Source: Prunus persica (taxonomy: Eukaryota > Streptophyta > Magnoliopsida > Rosales > Rosaceae). From it: a stretch of 64,000 nt of DNA. Of this stretch, positions 12,514 through 22,740 are shown piece after piece. The notes under the pieces are model-generated. The model searched no databases. It was not told the DNA's origin and saw nothing but the letters and a program-made list of their open reading frames with translations. A program made the position numbers and the translations under genes. The first letter of the stretch is position 1. The number at the start of each line of letters is the position of its first letter. Location: positions 25,233,579-25,297,578 of the forward strand of contig NC_034010.1 in assembly GCF_000346465.2 (NCBI RefSeq). Direction: 5' to 3'.

Positions 12514-12961
12514 GCGCCGTTTGGTTCACGGAACAGATTTGAGAGAAAATTACTTTTAATATCATTTTCACATTTGGTAATGCCGAAAAAGTAATCTGGA
12601 GATTTCATTTTATTTTATTTCTCATATTTATTTTGAGTAGGAATAGAAAACAAAGTTTGTATAATTTTTCAATTATACCCATAGTAAATCAAATAAAAAA
12701 AGAATGTATTTAATGATACATTGTAATTCTAAATTGTTAATGGGGATAAAATGGTCATGTAAAATGTGCATTGAATATTGATTCATTTTTCCAAACTTTC
12801 CTATGAGGAGGGAAAACAAAACCCAAGTTGAAAGGAGGATTTCACTTTCCCTTTAATTTCTCATGTGCCAGGCAATCATTTCCCATGTATGGATTTATCA
12901 AACATGAGAAAGCAATTGATTTCCCATACCCAAGCCTCATTTCCCATGAACAAAACGGGGC
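12514..12961. mobile_element. Tourist-like MITE
   Basis: The termini are imperfect inverted repeats: GCGCCGTTTGGTTCA on the left and, read inward from the right, GCCCCGTTTTGTTCATG. This GCCGTTTG-type end is common in PIF/Harbinger-derived MITEs. The interior is AT-rich and non-coding. No clean 3-bp target duplication can be defined. Confidence 0.5.
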
Positions 12962-12974
12962 TTTTAATTTTAGT

Positions 12975-13581
12975 GCATCTTCAAGGGAAGAGGCAGAAGA
13001 GGGGAGCATTTTTCCTCATCACTTTAACCCAAAGTGTACCTTCATCACATTTCTCAACATTTGACACTTGTCTATTGACATGACCATGGTTCCATAAATA
13101 CAAAGTAAAGAGTTAACTATGGTTATGCCAATGGACACGTGTCAAGTGTTGAGAATGATGGTAAGAGTACACATTGGGTTAAAGTGGTGAGCAAAAATAT
13201 TTCAGCAAAAAAGTAGATGAACCTCATTTGCCTTGCCACATCAACATTTTCATGCTCCAAGAGAAGAGGCAAATGGGTAAGCAAAATATACCTACTCTCC
13301 CCAACAAGGCAATATTGCCTATTTCAAAGTAAAGAGGTATATCATGCTCCACTTATTTTTATAATAAAATATCATCTCCACTCTCTCATTTATTTTCTCT
13401 AAAATATAATAGTAAATGTAAAAGATAAAAATAAATAATATAATAATAGTTTGTAGACTTGCATTGCCTATTCTCTTGAAATGACCAATTTTTTTCACGA
13501 GGCAAATGGGTAGGCAACATGCCACCTAAGTTGTTATAGTACAATTTTACTTATTTCATTTGCCTCTTCCCTTGGAGATGC
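12975..13581. mobile_element. MITE with long internal inverted repeats
   Basis: Termini are GCATCTTCAAGGGAAGAGGCA (left) and its near-perfect complement GCATCTCCAAGGGAAGAGGCA (right). Inside, 13012-13080 and 13113-13195 are a second, longer inverted pair (CTCAACATTTGACACTTGTC against CTCAACACTTGACACGTGTC), so the transcript could fold into a long hairpin. Two further copies of AGAGGCAAATGGGTA near 13263 and 13499 also suggest internal duplication. No coding sequence. Confidence 0.65.
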
Positions 13582-14237
13582 TTAAAGAAATAAAAAATTA
13601 TGATTCATAATATATACATGTGTAACGTACCTGCGCAAACTAACACTTTATACTAAACTTTTAAAAAATAATTATAGTTCAAATTGTTGAAAATATTTAT
13701 TCGTAAAACTTTCGTCTTGTCTTATACTCGATTCTCCCTTTTCTTATATGTTTGTATTAAGAAAGAAACTTGAAAACAAATGATACTCCCGACTGGTTGC
13801 TTTATTAAGTAACAAAAAGTTTTTTGTTTTTTTTTGTTTTAATAGGAACAAAAAGTGTTATAATTAGTTGTTCTTATGTCTGAATAATTTCCTGCGGCTA
13901 ATGCATGTGGAACTTACAACATCTGCGACCTTTGGAAACAAGATAGGAGAATGACAAATGTGTCTTGACTTCTTTAGCATGTGTCTATGACTTCCACCGC
14001 TAGTGTGTGAACTTTATTTCGTACAAAGGAAAAACAAGGGTTGGAATGTTTGGATGCTTATATACACTAGGAAGCTTCACGGATATTAGCAAGTCTGAGT
14101 TTGATTCATCTTGAGCTTGACTAACAAAGTTAGGGCCCTTTCCTACTCATTAAACCTCTTTTTCAATACAAACAACAACTTCCATACCTAACTCTTGATT
14201 AAGAGCTGTTTTTTATTTTTAAAAGAACCTTTCTTGT

Positions 14238-14330
14238 TGAGAGAAGCAATAATATACTAAATTTATAAACACTACACGAATACTAAGACTTAAACTCAGA
14301 ATCTTGACAAGTTATTGGGCTTGGGATTCT
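14238..14330 (-). mobile_element. Degenerate SINE fragment (family 1)
   Basis: On the minus strand the order AAGTCTTAGTATTCGTGTAGTG...TATATTATTGCTTCTCTCAACA resembles the tail of the family-1 SINEs at 8112 and 50598 (TATATTATC...CTCTCAATAGAAAA). The head is decayed. Confidence 0.3.
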
Positions 14331-14462
14331 CCGCAAGGCTGTATGGTTGTGGGACTCAAAGAGGCCACTATGTCAGGATCCAACGGATAACAGATACTGG
14401 ATTTTATCCGCATGTTTCTTGCCCTGATTTAAACGAATTTCAGGATTTAAGGACTAAATTAT

Positions 14463-14586
14463 AGGGGCACCCACAGAGGTGCGCCCCTCCAAAAATAGGC
14501 GTATGCCATTTAAAGCGACGTGCACACGGTATTCTTTAGTAAAAGGCGAAAGAATAGTTCGCTTTGTGCTCAACGCATGGCTCCGT
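14463..14586 (-). ncRNA. U5: U5 spliceosomal snRNA (copy A)
   Basis: Read on the minus strand: 5' end ACGGAGCCATGCG; stem-loop I with the invariant loop CTTTCGCCTTTTACTAAAGA; an Sm-binding site ATTTTTGG; and a 3' terminal hairpin GGGGCGCACC...GGGTGCCCC. About 124 nt, the usual plant U5 length. Loop I contacts exon ends in the spliceosome during both splicing steps. Upstream lie a TATA box and a USE (next entries) with Pol II-type spacing. The transcript start is placed at the first base conserved between copies. An antisense open frame over this RNA (beginning MRPSKNRRMPFKA) is a by-product of U5 conservation. Confidence 0.93.
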
Positions 14587-14613
14587 GATTTGGACCCTCA
14601 CATGCTGCTTTGC

Positions 14614-14619
14614 TTTATA
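14614..14619 (-). promoter_or_regulatory. TATA box of U5 copy A
   Basis: TATAAA on the minus strand, 33 nt upstream of the U5 start. With the USE it forms the two-element core promoter of plant snRNA genes. Confidence 0.8.
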
Positions 14620-14651
14620 CTACGGAGACTGCCTAATTCTTGCTCTCTTGT

Positions 14652-14661
14652 CGATGTGGGA
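14652..14661 (-). promoter_or_regulatory. Upstream sequence element (USE) of U5 copy A
   Basis: TCCCACATCG, identical to the core of the plant snRNA USE consensus RTCCCACATCG. The 32-bp gap to the TATA box is the Pol II-type spacing; Pol III snRNA genes are about 10 bp shorter. Confidence 0.85.
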
Positions 14662-15392
14662 GTCGTAGCGCTGTCGCTCGTGGCTCTGTCATACTTGGTA
14701 CTTCAAATATCAACATTTTTTATATAGAGAAGCAATTTCAACTTTGGGCTCAAACACTTGGGATTCAAAGCCCATACTTCCTGGTGGTTCACTTTACTTT
14801 CATAGATAAGCATTTCAGATAAAATAGGAGAGCGACCAAATTACTGTGGTTTCAGTTCACCGCTCCATGACTTCCACATGTATGTATGAACTTATTTTAC
14901 ATCAAGGAAAACGTCTGGAATTGTTGGCTGTTGATAGAGCCATATAAAGAAGCTGTAAGGACATTAGTAGGTGTGAAATTTATTCATCTTTACCATCGAA
15001 CTTAAATGTCCCTTCTTTCCTATATTTTTTTCCTCACAATTTTATGTGGTGGTCTTCGATTTTGTTCAAAGCATTGTTGGTAGTGAAAATGACAAACACA
15101 ATAAAATTGTGAGTTGTTGATGCATTATGAATCATAGTCGCTCATGTCACTTTTGCCGACAAAGAAAAAATTGTAATTTCATATGATGTCAAATGTCGTG
15201 TATCACCTGGTCTTGTATCCCCTCTCAGATTAATTTTTCCTTTGTTATGATGTCAAATATCGTGTATGACCTCATCTTGTATCCCCTCAGAATTTCAATT
15301 TTTCACCAGAACCCCTCTGAGAGGTTTCAGATAATAGAATAAAAATAGGTAAAAATAAAGTGATAGAATAAAAACATTTTAATTGAATTGTA

Positions 15393-15516
15393 AGGGTCAC
15401 CTACAGAGGTGCACCCATCAAAACACAGGCGTATGCCATTTAAAGCGACGAACACGCGGTATTCTTTAGTAAAAGGCGAAAGAATAGTTCGCTTTGTGCT
15501 CAACGCAAGGCTCCTT
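15393..15516 (-). pseudogene. Decayed U5 snRNA (copy B)
   Basis: Aligns over its whole length with copies A, C and D and keeps loop I intact. The Sm site has become GTGTTTTGA instead of ATTTTTGG, the 5' end reads AAGGAGCC, and the terminal hairpin has changed (GGGTGCACC/GGTGACCC, still foldable). Upstream, the USE is kept but the TATA box has decayed to AATAAA. Without an Sm site the RNA could not be assembled into a stable snRNP, so this is probably a pseudogene. Confidence 0.8.
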
Positions 15517-15581
15517 TTTTCGGGCCCTCACATGCTGCTTTGCTTTATTCTACAGAGACTACCTACTTCTTGCTCTCTTGT

Positions 15582-15591
15582 CGATGTGGGA
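15582..15591 (-). promoter_or_regulatory. USE retained at U5 pseudogene B
   Basis: TCCCACATCG at the same relative position as in the intact copies; its TATA partner is degraded. Confidence 0.7.
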
Positions 15592-16137
15592 GCTGCAGCG
15601 CTATCGCTCAAGGCGCACGCTCTCATACTTGGAGAAGCAATTTCAACTTTGGGCTTAAACACTTCGGATTCAAAGCAAAGGGTGATTTACTTTGCTTGCA
15701 TCGTCTTTGAAAGAAGATAGGAGACCGACAAATTATTGTGGCTTTATTCCACCACTCCATGACTTTCCTCCACAGATATGTATGAATTTATTGTACATCA
15801 AGAAAAAGGTAAGGAATATTTGGTTGTTGATTCCGAAGTGTTTAAGCCATAAGGGCTTCACGGACATTAAAAACTGTAAATTTGATTCCTCTTGACCATC
15901 GAACTTAAGATCCCTTTTTTCCTGGACTTTTTCCTCAAAATTTGGGTGGTTGCCTTGGATATTAAAACTAATCTTTTACCTGTTGGTTGTGTTCCTTCCT
16001 CGAACATGAATCTATTGTTGTTCAAAGTAGTGTTGGGTACAATTTACAACAAAGTTGTGAATAATTGTGTACGCTGTGGGTCAGTCGCGCATGTCAGTCA
16101 CACATGCGCGAGTAGAATGATACTAACAAAATCTTAA

Positions 16138-16511
16138 GGCCCGTCTGATAACGTTTTCAAAGAGCATTTTTAGAAAATAAAAACGCGTCTGGTAGCTTAG
16201 TTGAAAACTGTTTTTAGAGAACAAAAACAGTGAAAACGCGTCTGGCAATAATATGTGAAAATGACAAAAACAATGAAGATGTATGTAACTTTAATTAAAA
16301 TGCTTTTTTTTTTAATACAACATTATGTAATCAATATGTGAGTTAAAAAAAAATAGTATGTATATTATTTTTTAAGCATCTTAAAGAATATCATTTAAAA
16401 AATAGAATAAAATTATATATTATAAAACTAGAATTATCTTTGTAAAAAAAATTGAAACCTCAACCCAACCTTCGCTTTCACTCTCTGCAAACCCACCCCA
16501 ATTCTATCATT

Positions 16512-16573
<62 letters not shown>

Positions 16574-17092
16574 AAATTGAAGAATTAGACCAACCCCCTT
16601 TTTTTTTCACTTTCTCTTCATGCTGCTGCACCTTCTCTCTATCTTTCTCTCACTGCAACCTCACCTTCCAATAGCTTCCCAGCTCATTTTCCTTTTCTTG
16701 GACTGAAAATTGATTCAGCAATTAGTTGTTCAACGATGGTAGTTCAATTCAATTGCGTAGAGAATTTGTTAGCTTTGATTAAGTGGCGGTGATGTCAGTC
16801 TGGTTTGATGGGGTGATGTTGGTGGTTCAAGCTCTGCGTGTGATTCTCTGTTGGCAGCGTTTGACGGTGGTTTTGGTCTGATGGGGAGAGAAGCAACGTG
16901 TTTTCAGTGTTGTTTCCTGTGAGAATGAAAACAGCTTTTTTCTGTTTTCTACAAGTAGACGTGGAATTGTTTTTGTTTTCATAAAACGTTCTCTGTGTTT
17001 TCTGTTTTTGTCCACTAAACAGGTTTTTTGTTTGTTTTTATTCTCTCAAAATAAAAATGAGCTCTCAAAACATAAACGAACCGGGCCTTATA
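16138..17092. mobile_element. Non-autonomous DNA transposon or large MITE
   Basis: The ends are TAAGGCCCGTCTG (left) and CGAACCGGGCCTTA (right), inverted over AAGGCCCG. Subterminal GTTTTCA/AAAACG motifs recur many times near both ends. The interior contains a long CT tract and no coding frame. Target duplication is ambiguous (TTA-type). Confidence 0.5.
16515..16570. repeat. (CT)28 microsatellite
   Basis: 56 bp of uninterrupted CT dinucleotides inside the 16.1-17.1 kb transposon-like element. Confidence 0.95.
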
Positions 17093-17904
17093 TTTTTAAG
17101 CGCACTTCTGCCAACATAAAAAATGATGTGATTTGATATGATGTCAAGCTACACAAAACTTAGAGGCAACAATATTGTACTGCATAGTAAAATGCAATAT
17201 TCCAAGCTATGCATCATTCTCATAATCAAGGTCTAAAATATCGAGGGTTTTAGAAATATCGGAGGTCCAAAAACACAGAAATATTGATTGAAATATTGGA
17301 AAAGTATCAATATTGGTAAAAATTGAATACAAACCACAGAAAGAAAAACTTGAAAATTTTGATTGAAACTTTAGAGAATGTTTATTTAGTCAAATATCTA
17401 TTATTTTATCACAAAAAATTGGAAGGAAATGCATTACATTGTGGGTTTGACTTGATTTAAGTTGATTATATAGCGTACTGACAAACACCGTGAGTGTAGA
17501 AAATATGTAGTAATTAATGAAAGAAAATTAAACATACCATAATCATTTATTTATAATGATTTACTACAATATTTTACACTTTATATATTGCATGGTAACA
17601 TACATGAGTGACTTAGTACCACATAGAGTTCCTATGAGGTTCAAATTTTTCACTGTCTTTATTATCTCTAGTTATGTGCAGAGTACATGTACTGTGAAGA
17701 GTAGCCATCAAATGATAAATTTCCAAAATAGTTTTGCATATAATTGTTAACATGTCATCCATATGGATTTGAGAATGGTTGACGTTTCCCGTAAAGAAAA
17801 TCATTTGAAGATTGGGTCTCGATTCTTTCTATGAGCCGCTCGATTCCATCCCAAAAGGCATGAGATATGAAGGGTAAGAAAATGGTTGGTTTTGTGTATA
17901 ACAA

Positions 17905-17990
17905 AGTCATCGACAGTGTGGTGGATAAGGCGTAGGAGGAAGAATGGAAGTGGCAAAGGTTCAAATCCCCATGTGCGCACGCGTATAAGC
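17905..17990 (+). mobile_element. tRNA-like SINE head
   Basis: Box A-like GTGTGGTGGATAAGGCG and box B AGGTTCAAATCCCC about 40 nt apart, followed by an AT-rich tail. Not a real tRNA: no acceptor stem or anticodon arm can be formed. A different sequence from the SINE at 8112. Confidence 0.45.
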
Positions 17991-18208
17991 CTTTTCATTA
18001 TTTTTTCTATTCCATGTCCATATCATGATATTATCGTGATACACTGACCAAATGCTGATGATAATTGAAGGATATTATTGAAGTCGAAATTTTCCTGATA
18101 TTATCGATATTTATATGATAAGTACACGAAGGGCTTGGATGTATTATGCCCCAGCCCAAAAGCTTTGTTATGTTAATCATATAACTGGGTTTTTTCTCTT
18201 TAAAACAG

Positions 18209-18351
18209 TGTGTTACAACAACTGACCACAGAAGAATATGTTGTGGAAGTAGAGTTACTAGATCTAAATGAATCTTTCATTTTTAGGTGCTATGAGATCG
18301 TGTGGGATGCTGGAAGTGATGTAGACTTTTTTGGCTGGGTAAATGTTGAGG
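18209..18351 (+). pseudogene. Orphan exon-like fragment of unknown gene
   Basis: A tract ending TTTAAAACAG (acceptor) is followed by an open frame (LQQLTTEEYVVEVELLDLN, then SFIFRCYEIVWDAGSDVDFFGW) up to a strong GAGG|GTAAGA donor at 18351. The reading looks protein-like and has both splice signals, but I find no partner exon on either side and do not recognise the family. Probably a gene relic or transposon-captured exon. Confidence 0.35.
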
Positions 18352-18852
18352 GTAAGACCTTCTCACTTTTGGTGCTTTTAGTTTCATGTTCAAGCAAAAT
18401 ATGTTGTTCTCATAATCTCTTTGATGCAATGGTGATGCAAGGACTCTTCTTGATCATCTATCTATTAACTCTCAATGAGTTGGGCTTCATTTGTAATGTT
18501 TATCCCTCAATGTCTTGTTGGAAGTATTTTTCTAAATTTATTGTATGTAAGAACCTCCGTTTAGGATGTATGCTTCTTATACATCTCTCTTATTTACCGC
18601 TATATTAAGGAAATTCTGCTTGTTTAAAAAACACACACACAAGTGACCACCAAAGAAGGACAAGGATTTACAAGAATATTTAATGAAGTGTCAGTTCCAA
18701 CAAACATGAAAGTTTGGCCTAAAAGTTTATACAAAAATATTTTGCAGTTCATCTTGTAGGGGCTGGTCAAAGCAATTATTACAATTATTTTAATCTGTAT
18801 GTGATCAAGGGTAAAAATATCCACTTCAAATGTAACTTATACATGAATTATA

Positions 18853-18976
18853 AGGGGCACCTACAGAGGTGCGCCCCTCCAAAAATAGGCGTATGCCATT
18901 TAAAGCGACGCGCACACGGTATTCTTTAGTAAAAGGCGAAAGAATAGTTCGCTTTGTGCTCGACGCATGGCTCCGT
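18853..18976 (-). ncRNA. U5: U5 spliceosomal snRNA (copy C)
   Basis: All U5 hallmarks are present on the minus strand: 5' ACGGAGCC, loop I with CGCCTTTTACT, Sm site ATTTTTGG and the terminal hairpin GGGGCGCACC...AGGTGCCCC. It differs from copy D at only a couple of positions, while the surrounding DNA has diverged much more. That pattern suggests selection or conversion on the RNA. The core promoter is perfect (USE plus TATA, 33-bp gap), so this copy is predicted to be expressed. Confidence 0.94.
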
Positions 18977-19000
18977 AAGTTACAAGTGGATCAGCTGCTT

Positions 19001-19009
19001 TATTTTATA
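19001..19009 (-). promoter_or_regulatory. TATA box of U5 copy C
   Basis: TATAAAATA on the minus strand, 33 nt upstream of the U5 start and 33 nt downstream of the USE. Confidence 0.8.
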
Positions 19010-19042
19010 TGAACTACCATACATTCTTTTAGCTCCTTCTGC

Positions 19043-19052
19043 CGATGTGGGA
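19043..19052 (-). promoter_or_regulatory. USE of U5 copy C
   Basis: TCCCACATCG core of the plant snRNA upstream sequence element. Confidence 0.85.
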
Positions 19053-20234
19053 CAAAACTTCCTACACCTCAAAGACTTTTCATATATTAGTTCAACGGCC
19101 AACTTAGAAAAACTTGGCTTAGCATATGCGGAGGACATTACCCTTATCTGCCACACTTGTTATTTCCTCTAGTCCTTCATCTTCAACCGCAGCATGCCTC
19201 TGCTCATCTTAGTTATTCCCATCCAATCCCAATGACCCAAAGCTCTGAGTTTGCTAGTTCCTTTGTGAATTTCGTACCTTACATAAAATAAATTAAACCC
19301 TGGTTGAGGCTCAGTCTGTGTACGAGAATTGTGTAGGAGACTCAGTCTGTGTACAATTGTCATTAAGTCCTGGTTGAGGCTTGGTGGATATAATTAGTGT
19401 TCATTTCAAAATGTGAATTTGACAACCACAGATTGACAAAAGTTCCGGTCTCTTCAGTTTAATGCTTAAAAAATAAATTATTTTTCAGGGATACAGTGTA
19501 TCTGGCTAAAGGCCTAATTTGACCACTACTGTCTATGAATTTGACTTAACTTTGCTCCCCTGGAAAACCAGCAGACAGGTGATTTATTACTCTTGTTGGC
19601 CAATTTATTACTTTGATGGTCAAGCTCAAGACAGCATTGGCTAACTTTTGTCTGAGCCAACACATGGGGAGAAAAGACTTTTGATTCAGAATTTATTGTG
19701 TATCAGACATGGCAGTGATACAATCAAATATTGGTGAACAACACTGCAATGAAAATAAATTGCCCAACAATCATTCTTTGTTTGAATTGAATCTTTCATG
19801 TAATTTGTTTCCTAGATATATCAGCCAATTGCCATTTCCAAAACCAGATGCCAAGATAGTGGATGTGAACCTCAGAAGTCACACTCAGAAAAGAGACATC
19901 ATATTTATATGTGAAAATGATAAACTTCCAGCGCCTATATGCATACTTTTCATCTCCCCCTCCTTTTTTCTTATCAAGTTAACCATTGATTTGAAGAGTT
20001 AATAAATATTTTAAGCATATGTCAGTGAAGTAATGCCTTGTACTTCTGTTGGAGTTTGAAAATTATATAGTAGAACAAGCTTTCTGTTTACTTAAACACA
20101 ATGAACAAGCTTTCTGTTTCTCTTTTGACACTTAGTTGATGAAACAAAACACTACCCTTTACCTGAGAAACTTCAAACAATCATAAACTTTAACATATCC
20201 ATGCGGAATACAATTAAGGAAAAAGATGGATACT

Positions 20235-21644
20235 TTAACAAAACAGCTGAAGTTCAGCAAATAATTGGGAAAAATCAAACCTAAGAAAGCTTAGATATTC
20301 ATCATTGAGCCAACCATACTTCTCCATGAATGGATTGACTAAGGTTTTAGGAGGGTAACTCTCTATGCAATCTTTCCAAACATTGGCATCACCCAAGTCC
20401 TTGAGCACTTCCCACACAATATTGTTGCACTTAAAACCTGCTCCAAATCCACTCATCAGAATTCTGTTGCCCTTCTTAAGCCTCTGCTTGGCCTCCATAT
20501 ATCCCAAAGCATACCAAAAGCCAGCTGCTGATGTGTTGCCAAACCTGTGAAGTGCCATTCTAGATGGCTCAACATCATAATCACTTAGCCCCAAGCTCTT
20601 ACCAATCCCATCTATGATTGCTCTTCCACCAGGGTGAATGCAAAAGTGCTCAATCCCGGTCTTAAGATTCAACCCAACTCCCTCATCTGCTTTTGGCTTT
20701 TGGCTTTTGGCACTTTTAAGCCTAGATACCGCCAGGTACCTAAGTATTTCTCTCAGTGGAAGCACTTTTGGTACTAGAACTTGGAGGTTCATTGTAAAAG
20801 CCAGAGCTGCTGCTTTTGTGAGGTGTTTGGTAAGGCGAAAACCTTGATATCCACTCTCATCTTCTGCCTGTATGCAGCAATCATACGCTTCATCACTTGA
20901 GCCAATGTGGGTTCGTACCAAATGCCTTAACTTCAACATGGCTTGGTGCTTTAGGCCTTTGTTGTTTGTGAACAGCATCGAACACCCTCCCGAGCGGAAC
21001 AGACAGTTGGTGAGCATCATGGACTTTTCTTTGCCACAGTACCAGTTAGGAGCTATGGATTCTGTGCTTACAACAATTGCATTTGCGTTTTTGTATGACT
21101 TGAACAAGTTTTGTACAACATCAATAGCAATGAGACTTGCACTGCATCCCATTCCTGAGAGGTTGAAGGTCTTGATGTCCTCCCTCATCTTGTAACGATT
21201 TATTATACGAGATGTTAGAGAGGGTGCAGGGGAGAACATTGACACATTGACAACCAGAATGTCGATTTGTGATGGAGAAATTGAAGTAGGCCTGGCAAAA
21301 AGCTTGTCAAGTGTGTCAAATATGATACCATCCATCTCACAAAGCTCATCTGCCCGGGTTGGATTTCGGCCTTCAATGATGTTTCGTGGGCAAGATGTTT
21401 CTTCACCAATGCCAGAACTGACAATAGTTTTCAAGAGAAACCTGAGTTCTTCCAATCCCAAATTCTTGTTCTGCATGACGATTTTTGCGCTGGAATCACA
21501 GTTGAGCTTCATGTCCTCTTTGGCCTTGTAGCACTCATAAGCCAGCATATAGCAGCTCTGGTCTCTCCTTTGGAGAAGTAACTTGCAGAGGCAGAAGAAA
21601 CCAAAGAAAAGAGTGAGAAGAGACATTGTCATGAAGATCTCCAT
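20235..21644 (-). CDS. KCS19: 3-ketoacyl-CoA synthase, KCS19-like (copy 1)
   Basis: Intronless gene of 469 residues. KCS enzymes condense malonyl-CoA with long-chain acyl-CoA, the first and substrate-selecting step of the ER fatty-acid elongase that feeds waxes, suberin and very-long-chain lipids. Seen: an N-terminal membrane segment (residues 1-24), the FAE1/CUT1-type condensing core, nucleophile Cys167 in NLSGMGCSAS, His333 and catalytic His337 in EHFCIHPGGRA, and His366/Asn370 in LHRFGNTS. All expected catalytic residues are present, so this is the likely active member of the local trio. The start at MEIF matches family N-termini; an in-frame ATG 31 codons upstream lies in probable 5' UTR. 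NLGLEE, EMD-x-I-x-FDTLDKLF and the C-terminal EKYGWLNDE resemble Arabidopsis KCS19 most closely; the exact orthologue is inference. Confidence 0.93.
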   Translation of the reverse strand: MEIFMTMSLLTLFFGFFCLCKLLLQRRDQSCYMLAYECYKAKEDMKLNCDSSAKIVMQNKNLGLEELRFLLKTIVSSGIGEETSCPRNIIEGRNPTRADELCEMDGIIFDTLDKLFARPTSISPSQIDILVVNVSMFSPAPSLTSRIINRYKMREDIKTFNLSGMGCSASLIAIDVVQNLFKSYKNANAIVVSTESIAPNWYCGKEKSMMLTNCLFRSGGCSMLFTNNKGLKHQAMLKLRHLVRTHIGSSDEAYDCCIQAEDESGYQGFRLTKHLTKAAALAFTMNLQVLVPKVLPLREILRYLAVSRLKSAKSQKPKADEGVGLNLKTGIEHFCIHPGGRAIIDGIGKSLGLSDYDVEPSRMALHRFGNTSAAGFWYALGYMEAKQRLKKGNRILMSGFGAGFKCNNIVWEVLKDLGDANVWKDCIESYPPKTLVNPFMEKYGWLNDEYLSFLRFDFSQLFAELQLFC

Positions 21645-21775
21645 GGCCCTACAGCTCTCTTTGTTTGTGGGTGTGAGAGATGGAGAGAGATAGAATTGTG
21701 AAGTGTTATATGTGAGTTGCATGCAAAACTTCAACAACTATCTTAGTACTTATCCTACACTGCACCCATCTCTTT

Positions 21776-21786
21776 CTTATAAATCG
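21776..21786 (-). promoter_or_regulatory. Putative TATA box of KCS copy 1
   Basis: CGATTTATAAG on the minus strand, about 130 nt upstream of the ATG. The equivalent position upstream of KCS copy 2 also has a TATA-like sequence (TTTATAGA), inside a conserved promoter block. Confidence 0.45.
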
Positions 21787-22060
21787 ATGGTGATGAACTA
21801 ATGTTGCTTGTGATCACTAATGGAAAGACCTCTACTTTTTACCTACAAGTTAGCAGGTATTTATTAAGATTAATTTTATGGTTAGGCGGTAGGCACAACC
21901 ATGCAATAAAACGACAAGCCATGACTGAACGAACAGCCTAAATGGTCAGAGTTTCAGTCAAGTTATTGAGAGGGAGTTATGCTTCATATCTACACTAGCC
22001 AAGTTGCCATCTCTCCTCTTACAAAAACTTCAACGCTAAAATTAATATCAAACAGTTCTA

Positions 22061-22099
<39 letters not shown>

Positions 22100-22109
22100 T
22101 ATATATATA

Positions 22110-22510
22110 CAGAGAGCTTCCATTGAGGGATCCCTCAAATAAGCTTATTTGAGGGACACCCCTTGTAGGCCCCACTTCGGATTGTATTTCATTAATCCAA
22201 ACCGTCTATTTTGTAGATACTCATTCAAAGATCATCCCTACAAAAAATCACTTGAATCCGATATCATTTGACCACTCAATTAAGTTATTGAAATTTTAGC
22301 ATTTTCTTGAAGTACCGTGTTCATTGATTTTGTAAGACACAATTGGATGTCGAAACGGTTTCCGATTTGTCTAATTTTTTGTTAGGATGATCTATGAATG
22401 AAGACCTAAAAAATAGATGGTTTGGATCATTGGGAAAAAAATTGTAGAGTACCCTAAAGGGCGTCCCTCAAATAATTTTATTTAAGGGATCCCTCAATAG
22501 AAGGGGACTG
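22110..22510. mobile_element. MITE with about 65-bp terminal inverted repeats
   Basis: Left end CAGAGAGCTTCCATTGAGGG and right end (read inward) CAGTCCCCTTCTATTGAGGG continue as inverted repeats through GATCCCTCAAATAA...TTATTTGAGGGAC. Each arm itself contains a small palindrome. The element is flanked on both sides by TATATATA, so it inserted into a TA-rich target or microsatellite. Absent from the equivalent place upstream of KCS copy 2, so it arrived after the duplication. Confidence 0.7.
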
Positions 22511-22740
22511 TATATATATATATATATATATAATCTTTTAAATTTCTGTAAAAACAAGAAGACTTTTGAATATTTTTTGTTGCTGAAATGTTTGGTTTTG
22601 GGGTTATGTGGGATTTCATTATTGCCCTGCTCAAGAAAATGTAACTTTCCAAGGTGTGAATTATCTTTTATCATCTCATTATTTCTTCCAAGAGACATGA
22701 ATTTGAAGTTGAAGTTACAGCACGAAACTAGCAAGTGGGC

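Larger units (their letters stand above)
18841..22740. repeat. Tandem segmental duplication, unit 1 (U5-C + KCS)
   Basis: This unit runs from U5 copy C, through a spacer with long recognisable blocks (such as TGACAACCACAGATTGACAAA near 19421 and 25460), through KCS copy 1, to a tail at 22610-22735. The same order is present at 24620-29510. The tail of unit 1 (CATTATTGCCCT...AATGTAACTTTCCAAG) recurs immediately left of U5 copy D at about 24680-24740, as expected at the junction of a head-to-tail duplication. Borders are approximate. Confidence 0.8.

Noticed and set aside
14479..15122. Small conserved protein family suggested by frames starting MRPSKNRRMPFKA (14479) and MHPSKHRRMPFKA (15409), also at 24895
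   Set aside because: These frames are the antisense of U5 snRNA. Conservation stops at the U5 limits, the C-termini differ, and the loop I and Sm-site sequences explain the identity.
14463..15620. Cassandra-type TRIM or a SINE as explanation for the four repeated ~124-bp segments
   Set aside because: No 5S rRNA sequence, LTR pair, target duplications or tail. U5 loop I, Sm site, 3' hairpin and the USE/TATA pair give a full explanation.
17905..17990. tRNA gene suggested by A- and B-box-like motifs
   Set aside because: No acceptor stem, D-arm or anticodon stem can be formed. Better explained as a SINE head.
21645..21737. Upstream ATG of KCS copy 1 (31 extra residues; same in copy 2)
   Set aside because: The extra residues do not match KCS N-termini, differ between the copies, and lie between the putative TATA box and MEIF, consistent with 5' UTR.
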